In this document: positions 14,001 to 24,392 of the stretch, one piece after another
Layout of the letters: every line of letters starts with the position of its first letter
How positions within the stretch are numbered: position 1 is the first letter of the stretch
Assembly (NCBI GenBank): GCA_020137815.1
Contig: CM035357.1
Coordinates: 5,712,616-5,776,615 of the forward strand
Direction of reading: 5' to 3'
Source: Hormiphora californensis
Taxonomy: Eukaryota; Ctenophora; Tentaculata; Cydippida; Pleurobrachiidae
Length of the DNA stretch: 64,000 bases
The notes under the pieces: generated by a model
What the model saw: only the letters and a program-made list of their open reading frames with translations
Told to the model about the DNA's origin: nothing
Databases searched by the model: none
Position numbers and translations under genes: made by a program

Positions 14001-16762
14001 GAGAGAGGGGGTTAGGAGGTTTCTGTTGGGGGGAGCCGGGAGCTGGGGGAGAGAGGGGGTTAGGAGGTATCTATTTGAGGGGGGGGGGGGGTAATAGGTT
14101 TCTATTTGGGGCGGGGGGAGTTTGGCGAAAGAATTGATAAGAAATATTGAGGGGAAAAGCTTGTTTTCTTTTGGAATGTGTTACAGATAAGTGATAACTG
14201 AATGAAGCTACGTAGTCATACAGCATGTCAGCATATTGGGCAGCTGCTAAAAGCTGGAATGTGTGAACTGTGAATATTATATCATGAGGGATTAAGTATC
14301 ATTTAAACCTCCCACAATCCCTCCCAAACATACGGATAAAACCTTCAACGAATCTTAACTCTTCTACTACACTATGGCCAAACTTAAATAGTATTTTGTC
14401 AACTCTTAAACTAAAAGCCAAATTTGTAAACGGTAATCCCATCCCATGGTCGTACACTAGAATAGTATTGTGTATTCCTAGCAATCATATTGGCTAAAGA
14501 AAGAGCAATTATGTCGCGTCATTCCTCCATATAACCTCGTTTTGAGAGATCCCATTATGCCATGCTTTATGTAGCAACATGAATACACCATGTGGAAACA
14601 TAGTGCTGTACATAAAATGTTCTGCACACAGCAGGATAAATTCTCATATATCCCCCTCTAGCTCTCACTCTCTCTCTCTCACTTCTTCTAATGACTCTAT
14701 TCAGTATTCTCTCCGAGCGAGCCTCGCCTCCTCTCTCTATCCCGATTCCCGAGGAGAGTCTTGATCTCCTATCTCTCTCCTTTATTCTCCCTGTCTCTCT
14801 CACTCATATATCATTCTAATACCCCTATTCTCCCTTCCATTCTCGTCTCTTATATTCACTCATCTGGCGCACCTCCAAGTGCCCAGTGCCCCGAATTTCA
14901 GAAATCTAAAAAAATATTTTTCTAAGCCTTCAGCTAGGCTGCAAGATTCTATTCGCTAGGCTGCAAATTTTTGCTCGGTCTCGGCTGCTACGCAGCCTCG
15001 ACCTCGCGACGTACGTCAGCATCGTAGAAGTTGGGCTAATAGGGAAAAAAGTACCGTTTTCGGGGCAAAATCATCGTGCAGCCCAGAATGGGAAAATTTC
15101 CTCAAAATTTTCTGTAGCCGGGCTGCAAGAATCTCGACACCGAAATACATATGTATTTCACACTCTAATGAGGGGGATGGATATGTGAAACCATTCTGGG
15201 ACGCCTTATTAGCACTGTTAGCCAATACGGGATATTAAACACATTATTCGGGGAAGCTTATATTTCATATTTTATATTTATATTTTCTGCAGCCCGGGCT
15301 GCAATATCAGTCGAGGTTATTTTATTTAGGCTGCAAAAAATCAGTCAGGCTGCAAATATTTGCTCAAATATCGGGGCACTGGATGACGTGTACAACTCCA
15401 GAGTGAGAGAGTGAGAGTGGGAGAGAGAGGGATCAGGGGAGGAGAGTGAGTGAGATATCTGAAGAGGGCACTCAGATGAGACATGATATTTATTATACGA
15501 AGAGTGATTTGTTTGACAGCTATAACTGAGCGAGACATCTGCTACAAACATAGTGAATTCTCAACAGCAGACAGGTGACATTTTAAAACTATACCTTGAG
15601 AGCAGCCTCAAAATCGCTCTTGTTTTTGAACATGATAGCTAGTCGGATATGAACCTCATTCTTCCTACTGAATCCTGGGTCTATATAAAGGACCTGCTGG
15701 AGAGCTTTAGTTGCCCTGAGGGAGAGAGGGGATACACCTGTTAGTTGGGAAATAACACACTCCCGGGACCCGGAATCACTACCAGATTACACTCAGTTCC
15801 GTTAGTTCTAACTCCTTGGTGACGCGGTCCCCCCTACACTAGGGCCGCGCGAAGCGCGGCAAACGAAGCCGGCGAAGCCAATCTAACTCCTAGAGCTAAG
15901 TATCATGTACTAAATCTTCATCGTCTTACCATTGGAAAGCGTTGTAGTGAAAGTATACTAGTCCCAGACCATATAGGAAGGACGCGTTCTTCCAGTGGTC
16001 AGGGTGAATTGTAATATACTCTTGGTACGCAGACATAGCTGAAAACAGGGTGTGAAGGGTAGCAGGAAAGTAAAACATCAAGCACTTTTGATCCCCACTT
16101 TTGATCCCCATTCTGCTCTCTTGATTAAGATACTCAAGAGATCAGACTGTTTCTTTAACCCTCCTTTAAGATATTTGTCTCGGCGTACGGTAATCAGAGG
16201 GACAAGCAAGGCAAAGATCATACTGGTTCACTCACCTTTATTATAGTCCTCTAACAGGAGGTGAAAATGGCCCAGTTGACAGAACAAATCAGGGTTATCG
16301 TAGTTCGTGTGGATCAGCTTCTGGAGATGGGCTATCGCCTGAGGGGAGGGGGGGGTATTAGCAAGGATAGGGAGAGATACAGTGTGTCCTAGATTGGGTA
16401 AAATGAGGCCCTCTAATAGGACACCACGCCTTCTGAGTCGTGTCCTCGTGCTATATAATATAGTTCTGGGGTGACTACTATTACCCACCTCCCAATTCCC
16501 AGGATGGGAAAGAGAGAGTACTCCGGGGAATACTTTGAGGGAGTGTAATTGAGACCTCGGATAATGATATTAATAGTAAGAACCGGTGAGAACTGAGGAC
16601 CCAGCCCTATTCACACAAGCACAGAGTTTCTATATTGCCGCTCTATAATCATAACATGGCCCTTCCCCCCTGGGGGCTATCAGATCATGGAATTACGATT
16701 ATGCAGCACGCGTCCCATAAACATGGTCAATAGAGAGAGATGGAGAGAAAGAGAGAAAGAGA

Positions 16763-16847
<85 letters not shown>

Positions 16848-17836
16848 AGAGAGAGGGGGATGATCTAACACATTTCCCGAAGGCATTCTCCTGAGCAGCC
16901 TTTTTATCGAGAACAGAAAAGTAGTAAGAAGATTTATGAAATTGATACATGCATCTAGAGAGTGAGAAAACTCTCCAAGCTCCAAGACTACTGCGGTAAT
17001 ATATTATGTCCTATCTTGTTTTGAGATGATTCACAGTAATATTATGACCAGCAGCATTCCAGAATTAGACTTTGAATATAAAGATGTGCATATTATTCAA
17101 GAATGCTGCGTGACGTAACACTAATAATCTATGCCCCAATGATCCCTCTTTCTCTCTCTCACTAGACCGACTCAGCAGCAGCAATGATCCTAAGATTTAT
17201 TGGTATGTTCTTTATCGAGGCCGCATTGCAAGTCGTGAGAGCATTAGTCTACTTTCCACCAAACCCGCAAAGAACCCAAATAAACAAAACTACATACCAC
17301 AACCTAACCTATAGACAGCACGCATGCACGTGTAAATTCAAACAACTTGCACTTGTTACTGTATCTAAATCTGCTAGGGATACTATACTGAAGTCTGAAT
17401 ATAATTCAAAAACATATTAACTTTTTGTACTCAAAGGGAGAATCAAGCAACAAGTACCTGTGTCAGGTAGTCCTTTTCCTCCTTGCACTCTGCAGTATCC
17501 TTGTCTTGATCATCCTGGTGTATCCGGAGGAAACCAAACAACCTGCTGTCATATTGACTCAGACACTCCAACTCTCTAGCTACATTCTCTTCACTCTTCT
17601 CCTCTCCGCCACCTCCCCCTCCTCCGCCGTTCACCTGTCCCTGGTGGTGAGGGGATGTTAGTTGAAATAGTATTATGGGTACATGATCAATTGCAAACAG
17701 GTAGGGTTAGATTTTAGAAATACTCGGGTCCAGAAAACTTTTATTACAAAGCCATTGGGCATTGGCATTAAGATACCTAGGGGGGCACAACATGATTGAT
17801 AATTACCTGGCTAGGAGAGACACTGGCGGAGGTCAT
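67..17836 (-). CDS. KDM6A: KDM6A/UTX histone H3K27 demethylase (3'-partial)
   Basis: Fe(II)/2-oxoglutarate lysine demethylase of nuclear chromatin, removing H3K27 methyl groups. Exons, 5' to 3': 17807-17836, 17458-17640, 16236-16338, 15930-16038, 15595-15715, 13780-13935, 13454-13588, 13198-13316, 10749-10849, 9697-9815, 9389-9523, 8596-8826, 8257-8469, 1368-1595, 1036-1195, 641-905, 401-504, 67-236. All have GT-AG borders, all phases agree, giving 894 codons. TPR repeats occupy exons 3-10 ([41 protein letters not shown]). The JmjC domain has iron ligands H and E in TPGHQENNN and the second H in [13 protein letters not shown]. The C-terminal zinc site is CEVC...CENC. The start is the short exon coding [10 protein letters not shown]. 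The last exon lies left of the window, since a GAG|GTCAGT donor follows FVVLEE. Shorter than human UTX because the TPR-JmjC linker is short. DNase II is nested antisense in intron 8257-1595. Family assignment is very secure; an extra small exon in the long intron cannot be excluded. Confidence 0.95.
1776..1858. repeat. (GA)n microsatellite
   Basis: About 80 bp of almost pure GA in the KDM6A intron, roughly 190 bp upstream (on the minus strand) of the acceptor at 1596. It reads as CT in the KDM6A transcript. Confidence 0.95.
2215..3058 (+). pseudogene. decayed retroelement C-terminal fragment
   Basis: Broken coding remnant in the long KDM6A intron. Frame 1 (about 2272-2600) carries [15 protein letters not shown], a Cys/His cluster followed by [13 protein letters not shown]. 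This layout is common downstream of reverse transcriptases in marine invertebrate retroelements. The reading frame then moves by +1 near 2590-2600 ([23 protein letters not shown]), meets a TAA at 2744-2746, and continues as a tail rich in K/R with [15 protein letters not shown]. No reverse transcriptase core is present. I infer a 5'-truncated inactive insertion. The exact family is uncertain. Confidence 0.7.
3421..3600. repeat. tandem repeat, about 60 bp x3
   Basis: Three adjacent copies of a unit containing GTGGGGTTCCACGGAAGA and AGCTTGGGGCACAGGGCACT, differing by few bases. Intronic in KDM6A. No coding role seen; the ORFs across it are by-products of the repetition. Confidence 0.85.
3733..5220. 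repeat. array of about 300-bp repeat units (x3)
   Basis: Units begin near 3733, 4051 and 4917 with CTATTATAATTTGGAGATG. They share TTCATAAAACACTT, CCAAAGCTGTAAAGCTGT, TTGCCATGGCAACCG and two small hairpins (CCGGCGAAGCCGG and CACCCAATGGGTG). The middle unit is interrupted at about 4205-4735 by unrelated sequence. Non-autonomous mobile or satellite-like repeat in the KDM6A intron; family unknown. Confidence 0.8.
5486..7222 (+). CDS. DNASE2: DNase II (acid deoxyribonuclease), nested in KDM6A intron
   Basis: Lysosomal acid endonuclease that degrades engulfed DNA. Exons 5486-5633, 5785-5935, 6206-6414, 6731-7222. An N-terminal signal peptide ([17 protein letters not shown]) precedes SCYGDDG, the usual mature start. 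The two catalytic HxK motifs are visible: RGHTK at the end of exon 2 and DHSKW in exon 4. Exon 3 has [12 protein letters not shown], strongly typical of the family. Exons 3 and 4 are cleanly open. Exons 1 and 2 are not: after FKDNN there is a UGA (5595-5597) and the homologous text resumes one base on ([11 protein letters not shown]); a second UGA (5811-5813) follows KYDLT with EWRNPL one base on; and YNDQTPDG lies in the third frame. TATAAA lies about 30 bp before the ATG. Opposite strand to its host gene. Either frame errors in the assembly or an unusual decoding event. Confidence 0.88.
5949..6057. mobile_element. 109-bp MITE, copy 1
   Basis: Terminal inverted repeats CAGGAACCGACYGAA and TTCGGTCGGTTCCTG enclose CTGATTGGCT...TCACGTGACCT...TTGGTTGTTTACTTG. 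It sits in DNase II intron 2. A copy of the same length, about 95% identical by eye, is in the intron of the LDLa receptor gene at 41033-41141. Too short to encode anything; mobilised in trans if at all. Confidence 0.85.
6440..6501. repeat. short tandem repeat of GATGAGCTGATC units
   Basis: Three imperfect copies of a unit reading roughly ACTGATGAGCTGATCAGCTG, just inside DNase II intron 3. It is rich in self-complementary TGATCA/GAGCTG words. Confidence 0.7.
6548..6623 (+). tRNA. tRNA-like sequence (pseudogene or SINE head)
   Basis: Seven-base acceptor stem GGGTTTG / CAAACCC. The A box TAGCTTAGTGG and B box GGTTCAATTCC match Pol III internal promoter consensus. The D stem can pair (AGCT/AGCT). 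The anticodon stem is poor and there is no clean U33, so a working tRNA is unlikely. Best read as a tRNA-derived SINE head or a tRNA pseudogene in DNase II intron 3. Confidence 0.45.
7223..8256. other. intronic stretch without recognised gene
   Basis: Between the DNase II stop and the KDM6A exon at 8257-8469. Contains poly-G near 7780 and AT-rich text. No homologous coding segment seen on either strand. It may hide a small KDM6A exon for the low-complexity linker that I could not identify. Confidence 0.5.
10985..13212 (-). repeat. 44-bp minisatellite, about 50 copies, derived from a KDM6A splice donor
   Basis: On the minus strand the unit reads ...GTAGCATTGGGTGAGTACTG... followed by GGAGAGAGTTGGGTGGTGACTG. 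It begins at the KDM6A exon 13198-13316, which ends TGGTGTAGCATTGG, followed by donor GTGAGTA. Each unit therefore repeats the last bases of the exon plus a consensus 5' splice site. Units vary at a few positions (G/A in CCCGATG/CCCAATG; AGTCAC/AGCCAC; AGTACT/CCTACT) and rare 3-bp insertions. 44 is not a multiple of 3, so long ORFs in three frames are artefacts. Reading through the first donor meets TGA at once. Confidence 0.97.
13931..14075 (-). repeat. tandem copies of a KDM6A splice acceptor, about 29 bp x3-4
   Basis: Minus-strand units read CACCTCCTAACCCCC...CTCTCTCCCCCACAG, i.e. a branch-point-like CTAAC, a pyrimidine tract and CAG, repeated directly upstream of the true acceptor of exon 13780-13935. 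The outermost copy is degenerate and runs into poly-G (plus strand). Confidence 0.85.
14878..15387. mobile_element. inverted-terminal element rich in GGCTGCAA
   Basis: Ends share CCAGTGCCCCGA in inverted orientation. The interior is dotted with AGGCTGCAA/TTGCAGCC words on both strands. About 0.5 kb, non-coding, in a KDM6A intron. Likely a non-autonomous element; the borders are approximate. Confidence 0.5.
16741..16858. repeat. (GA)n microsatellite
   Basis: About 115 bp of GA with a few interruptions in the KDM6A intron between exons 16236-16338 and 17458-17640. CT-sense in the transcript. Confidence 0.95.
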
Positions 17837-18150
17837 TCACACGGGGCGTGGGTAGCTGCAGTGCCTACACACACTAAACCCTATACATAATGTGGAGGGA
17901 GTTAGATAGGAGAGAGAGAGAAAGAGAGAGGGAGATGAGGGTAGTTGTTGGCAAAGAATGGAGGGATTAGTTTTACTAAGCAAGAAAACTGCTTCTGTCA
18001 ACGACAATTTTCCTAAGAAACTCTTCAGAAAGGAGCACGATAAAAAGATAGCTGATAGAGAGAGAGATAGCAAGAAATGAACTGTAAAATAGAAGCAGCA
18101 TCGAGCGCATGCATGTGTACACACGCCATACAACACCACAGTAACTGAGG

Positions 18151-18206
<56 letters not shown>

Positions 18207-18231
18207 AGAGAGAGAAAGAGAGAGAGAAAGA

Positions 18232-18262
<31 letters not shown>

Positions 18263-18265
18263 GGG
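18151..18265. repeat. (GA)n microsatellite, upstream of KDM6A
   Basis: Two GA blocks separated by AAAGAGTGTGTGTGTG. It lies 0.3 kb 5' of the KDM6A start. From 18355 to 18500 a T/C-rich stretch follows. No gene seen from 17837 to 18629. Confidence 0.9.
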
Positions 18266-18629
18266 GAGGGAAAGAGAGACTAGGGCATACACGAGTGCAG
18301 CAGTTAAGGAAGTGAGTCCAATTTGTGTGCTATTACAACAACTATTGTACAACAACCATCATTCTCTCTTTTTATCTTTTTATCTTTCTATCTTCCTTTC
18401 TTTCTTTCTCTCTCAGTTTCTCTCTTTCTTTCCATATAGCTATCTTTCTCTTTCTTTATTCTATAGTTTCCCCTTTCCCTGCTTCTTTCTCTTTCTATCT
18501 TAACTTTTTCTGCTCAAGTTCTCTTTCCTTTCCTTTCTCGCTGGAATGCTACTTCTCCGGCAACACCTCAGCTTTTTACAGAGTGAATCAACATCGAGGA
18601 AAAAACGGGGACATTATATAAAATTTAAA

Positions 18630-19490
18630 TACAGTCGGACCCCGATTTAGTGGCATCCTCGGGGGAAAAAAATCCTGCCACTAAATCGGGGTGCCACTAA
18701 ATCGGGGAGATCCATATTTGGCCCATAAAAACCTATTTTATGCCCAAAATGTTATACTAAGACTAAAGACACCTCTAACTGTTATATGCAATATTCAAGT
18801 ATTGATGACATGATCATTTCTGATTAGAAATATAAAACTATAAAATAATTTTTCAAAAAAATTGTGAAAATTTTTCTAAGTTATACCAGCCCGTCCGATT
18901 TGTGTTTCGAATCGGTGCAGCTTACTGGATTTCCTGTCTAATTAGCGGGTTCGAAACGAACCGATACGTGATACCATGCCGAATCGGGGCACCCTAAGCG
19001 GGCGAGGAAGTATCAAAATTTCAAAATAACTTTTTCTCTCAAAATTTATGGGGAGCACCGATCAAAGCATTGACAATCGTACTGTAAAATTTTGCCAAAA
19101 AAGTTTTAAAATTTTTTAAAGGTATACCAGCCACGTCCGAATCGTGTTTCGAACCGGTGCATCTTATCGCATTTCCTGCTGCTAATTAGACGGTTCGGAA
19201 CGAACCGATACGTGATCCCCATCGAATCGAAATTTTGACGCTTGGTGAACTTGTGATTCAATAGCCCCATGGGGATCACGTATCGGCTCGTTCCGAACCG
19301 TCTAATTAACAGCAGACATGCGATAAGATTCACTGATTGGAAACACGATTCGGACGTGGCTATTATTATGAAAAATTTTCAAAAAAATTTCTCAAAAAAA
19401 AAATTCAAAAAAATTTTTGGGGGAAAAAAATCGTGCCACTAAATCGGGGTGCCACTAAATCGGGGGCCACTAAATCGGGGTCCGACTGTA
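18630..19490. mobile_element. pogo/Tigger-like MITE (861 bp)
   Basis: Perfect terminal inverted repeats of about 25 bp: TACAGTCGGACCCCGATTTA and its complement at the right end, with TA at both borders as in Tc1/pogo-type insertions. Inside, a block with TCGAATCGGTGCA and ACGAACCGATACGTGAT is present twice directly (18885-19000, 19120-19220) and once inverted (19268-19365). Subterminal CACTAAATCGGGG repeats occur at both ends. No transposase. It lies between the 5' end of KDM6A and the 3' end of the MAP2K gene. Confidence 0.88.
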
Positions 19491-19855
19491 TAATGTAATA
19501 GATGGTTCTCTCTCAAAAAATGTCCTAATTTATCATCTCTCGCACTTAGCTGTAGGAATTTACGGTATATAAATTAATCTTAAAAGTTAAAAAAAGAACT
19601 TTAAAACACTTTTTAAGAGCCTTTTATTTCACATACACACACACACACACACATACACACACACTTTGTACATGATTGTTTGGTGATTTGCTACTAAAAC
19701 CCTGTAACAATTATCAGTCACCAATAATAATAATAGTCTTCTTGTTCAGATTCGGCATTATAGGTTTGACTTCCCTCAGTCTTCTCTCTCCCTCTGGGAA
19801 TCAGGGTGTCCAAATCCAAATCCCCATCGTCAAACCCATATATTTCAGATCAGTG

Positions 19856-22800
19856 TTAGGCGATGTTTTCATAGTACCATTTCTTCACATACTCCTCCCC
19901 CGCCAGACTCTTTGGGTCGATAAAAGGATGGTTCATGATGTACATTTGTCTCGGCTTGTTGGGCTTTGGATACATTCGGTGTCTGGGATTCCGTTTCAGG
20001 CAGAATGATATGAAGTTTGCCAAGTTAGAGTTGTATCTGATGGGAGAAGATCATGGTTAGATGTATGATAAAGGAGAATATAACCAGATCTGACTCAGAT
20101 CATCTGAGAGAGTTGGTTGCCTTGCTCGACTCTGTTTCCCCGTGGGTTTGAACAAAAAAAGAATTGGAAAGTTAGAAACGAACCCAGGATGAGTTGTAGA
20201 AAGGATGGGAGGTTCATTTTTCACGATTAACTCCAATATATCGTAAGTCTTGGTCGCCATGCTTATGTATGGGTTCTCCTTGGTCGCGAGCTCAAACACA
20301 CTGATACCTGTGTTTTGGGATATATTGTGAAAGATATAATATATCGATGTTAAAGTAAGAGTAGCGCATCGTGTTTTCTCACAAAACTTAGTGGATGAAC
20401 CATCAGTACCATCAGGACCATTGCTACGGTATCGAAAATTTATAATTCTGTCTCGCTCATTAGTTATGACGTAATATGTTCATTATCTTAACTTTCACAA
20501 AATTGCTCTACAGCAAAATCTGTTCGTTATGGATTGAAATGGATGCTTGCATCGTGTTCAGCGTCAAAAATAGTCGGGGTCTCTACCTTGTCTGTGACGC
20601 AAGATATTGACAAATATGATATCAAAAATGACCGAAGTGGGAGAAAGAGAGTTTGATTTGATTTGAAAAAGGATAAAAATCGATATACAATATATAAAGA
20701 CAATATCCCGGTTGGCTCCTATTGACGGAGTGTCAATATAGACGGAGCGCTTACACCTCAAAATACTATAAAAATTCACACACAGACAGTTCTCGCACAC
20801 TACGGACAAACAGACTAATATAGTATACTTTTAATAGCTAAATAAAAATAGAAATGGCTATAAGGCTATTCACACTAGACTAGATGGTTAATTTTAATTC
20901 ACTCATTAATGATAAAAATAATTACTTACCCTTGCCCATTTTTCCTAGTCCCCCACCCCTCCCCCATAATCCCCATCCAAAATTCAGTATACCGTCGGCT
21001 GTTGGTAGAGATTTATATCAGATAGAATTCATATCTGTGGTGGGGGCGCCCGTCCTGTTTCAAACTGTTCAACACCACTCCAAACCTCATATTTGAGTAC
21101 AATGTAAAGAATGAGCTATGTGTGGAGGTGGGAGAGATACTGCAGAAATAAAGGAAGAGAAAGGGACCCCCACCACAGAGGCGAATTAAGTTGTGTCATG
21201 TAAGGCGTTCCAGAGATGGTCTTTCAGTTTGGAGGAAAATAAATTGTGTTCGGTTGTATTTCTCAGTTCTTGAGGCAGTAAATTCCACTCAAGGTGGCAA
21301 CGGTAGAAGTAACAGTTTTTGAACAGGTCCACTCTGGGTTGTTCAATGCATATAATGTTCGTTCTGTCTCGTTTCGTTTGTTGTCTGGTGGTGCGTCTGA
21401 AATGTGATTCCGGATCGTATTTTTGTAGGAAAGATGGAAATTTTATAGGAGATGTTTCATAGAATATTTTATGGAACAACTTAAGATCATTATATTGAAA
21501 TTTTTGAGTCATTGGGAGTACGTCAATCTCCCTGAGTTTCTTTACATACGTTTCTAAATTATAACTAGTGTCTGTTTCACCGAATATCCATTTTGTGGCA
21601 CGTTTCTGCAAACTTTCAAACTTAAGCAGACTTGAATCACTTACTGGTCGCCATATTTGGCTACAGTGTTCGAACAGGGATCTAACTAAACTAATGTAGA
21701 GGTTCTTCTTCTTTAGGGGGCATTTAACTAATACTCCTACACGCTTCACCAGTCCTAATCTTTGAGAAGCTTTGGAAACAACAGTTTTCTGGTGTTCTAT
21801 TGGCGATAATTTGTGGTTAGTTGAGACTCCTAGATCAATTTCTTTTTCACATGATTTAATTTCATTTCTGTCTAAGCGATAATTTAATTGATGTCGATTA
21901 ATGTTTTGAGTACATCTAAGCAGCTTACACTTGTTGGGATGGAATATCATTTTATTATCGTTAGCCCATTGCACTAAACTATCGATGTCGGGCTGCAAAC
22001 TATCTTCTTCACTATTTATAACACGCCATATTTTAAGATCATCTGCATATAGCCTAATTTTAGTTAGATCATCATCTCTTACAACATTAACTATATCATT
22101 TATAAATAACACAAACAAGAAAGGCCCTAGTATTGAGCCTTGTGGAACTCCACTCCTGACCTCTACCCATTCTGAGAAATCCCCATCTAGCACAACCCTT
22201 TGTTGCCTACCGGATAAATAATTTATTAGGAAACGTAACATCTTACCTTCTAAATTGAACTCATTTTTTAATTTTCTTATAATTACGTCATGTGATACAC
22301 TATCGAAGGCCTTCTGAAAGTCAAAGTAAACTATGTCTGTTTGATATCGGTTATTTATGTTAAGCGCTAATTCGCAATTAAATTCAATCAGCTGCGACGT
22401 ACATGACTTAAAGGGTACAAAACCATGCTGATAGGGAGTTATTTTATCTAAACAGGCTTTGTATAGGCGTTCTCTTACTAATTTCTCGAACACTTTCATA
22501 ACAAGGCAAGTCAGGGATATAGGCCTATAATTCTCAACGCATGAACGATCCCCTTTCTTGTGAACTGGGACAACGTTCGCAGTTTTCCACTCTGTTGGTA
22601 TACATCCCTCTGTATATGATTTATTGAATATAAGAGTAAGTGGATAAGCTAGGGATTTGTGACATTTCTTAAGGACAACACCATCAATATTATCTGGACC
22701 TGTTGCTTTTGATACATCCAACTTTTTTAGAATTTTTAGGATCTCATCATATCTAAACTTCTCAAAGTTAAAATCAGTAGTGTGATCTCTATCCATATCC

Positions 22801-24272
22801 ACAGTTTCTTGGTAAGTGCTAGATTCAGTGAATTGATTACAGAAAAATTGTTACAACGCCCTGAGATGACACCGGAGATTAGTAACTGAATGAACCATAG
22901 TAACAAGGAATTGTCAAAGAACTTACCAAGGCTCCAAACGTCAGACACACAGGACACAGGAACGGAGTTCTCAGTACTAATCCTCTCAGGTGCAGCATAC
23001 TGGGATGTAATCGATGGGTCACTGAAAATATGATATTTCTGTTATTGTAACTGGAAATTTGTAACTTGTACAACGTACATGCACTGGGAATCAAAGAGTT
23101 TCAAAACATTTATAAGGGTTTCTAGTGTATTGTCAGTGTTGTACAACTGGAGGAAGCAGTTTACAGGATTTACAGCTTCCTACAGTATCTACACTACCCC
23201 TCTGTTAAACCCCTCACTACACTACATACCTCAAGCAGACAGAGTCGTGGAGCAGTCCAGAACCTCCAAAATCAGATAACTTGATAACACCGTCAGCACT
23301 TAGCAGGATATTAGCTGAAACATGATGTATGAGAATAACACATATAATGAAAGTGAGATATATTTGAGAAAGATAACATGGTCAAATCTATAACGTCAGC
23401 AGTAAAAGGCGGGATTTACTTGGCTCGTATCACTGATGCATTTGGTAAAGATTTTTCTGCAGTCATGGAAACGTAACAATTGCAAAGATAAAGATATTTT
23501 ATAGGCGGGATGAATTATGCAATATGCATATACGTCAGAAGGCTTCTTCTGGTGCATTTAAATTTGACCTTCGAAGAGTAAAGATTGAACTTTAAATACG
23601 TCAGAAGGTTAGTATTAGAGTAAAATGCAAGTACGTCAAAAGCGGCATAATAAGTGTACCTACCGGGTTTGATATCACGATGAATGATATTCTTCTGTTT
23701 CAGGTAGCAAAGAGCATCAGAAACACTGTAACACATCATAGCAATGACTTTAGTCGGGATCTCCTTCTTCCCTATATTATCCAGTATCTTAGCAAAACAC
23801 GTCGCCATCTTGTCCATACAGATGTAAGTATCGCCTGTAGTGTTGAATGAGCCGTACAGGGTGACAATATGCCTGTTTCCTTGTACTGTTGTAAGGTTGA
23901 GGATATCACGGGTTATGGGGTTCTTGTGGGATTCATCCTGGGTGGCAGGGTGACGGAGTTCTTTAACCGCCATGATAGTATCTGAGAGGGGGGTGGGGTT
24001 ACAAAAAAGGTGGGTAGTGGGGTGGGTGGTAGAAAGAGGAGAGAAAACGAGAAACACTTCAATGTACCTGACCGAGTGTGTTTATAGCATTTTACATTAC
24101 TAAATCCACCACGTCCAATGTTGAAAGGGTGCTGCCTCTCAAAGTGCTCGATCTTTACCCCCACATACTCCACTCCATTGACTCGCAGGATGTTGGCATT
24201 CTGCTTCTTAGTACTCGCCTTCTCATACTTAATGGCATCCTGCAGTTTGTTGTAGAGTGCCCCATGCGTCAT
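19856..24272 (-). CDS. MAP2K-type dual-specificity kinase
   Basis: Cytoplasmic MAP kinase kinase. Exons 24068-24272, 23664-23981, 23230-23314, 22927-23021, 20184-20307, 19856-20036; phases agree, 335 aa. Glycine loop IGRGGFSNV, catalytic lysine in MAVKELRH, HRDIKPANILL formed across a junction, DFGGSG, activation loop DSVCLSDPSIT before APERI, SDVWSLG, C-lobe FELATKENPY and HPFIDP. Ser in DSV and in CLS sit where MKK3/6/4 are phosphorylated (SxxxS/T). Assignment to MKK3/6/4/7 rather than MEK1/2 is probable; the exact orthologue is unclear. The ATG is 15 nt after an acceptor-like TATAG. The intron between exons 4 and 5 (2.6 kb) carries a LINE reverse transcriptase in the same orientation. Confidence 0.88.
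21186..22802 (-). mobile_element. non-LTR retrotransposon, intact reverse transcriptase ORF
   Basis: 538 codons without a stop. RT motifs in order: DVSKATGPDNIDG, NYRPISLTC, FDFQKAFDSVSHD (catalytic Asp), SGVPQGSILGPFLF, and the catalytic box YADD followed by LKIW; then a C-terminal region as in Jockey/CR1-like LINEs. No endonuclease domain fits between this ORF and the kinase exon at 22927, so the copy is 5'-truncated. Same orientation as the host MAP2K gene. Lack of stops suggests a recent insertion. Confidence 0.88.
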
Positions 24273-24392
24273 GGGCCTTGAGCATTCCTATATATACAGG
24301 GAGGTAGTTGAGGTTAGGTGGGTAGACAAAAATCAGACAGTAGTTCGAAAATAAATTAAAAGTTAAGCATTAAGGATTAAAAAGGGATCAGG

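Noticed and set aside
16680-18355. Ser/Leu-rich or Arg/Glu-rich ORFs over GA tracts (here and at 1.8, 31.5, 33, 37, 48, 56.6 kb)
   Set aside because: Pure microsatellite translation.
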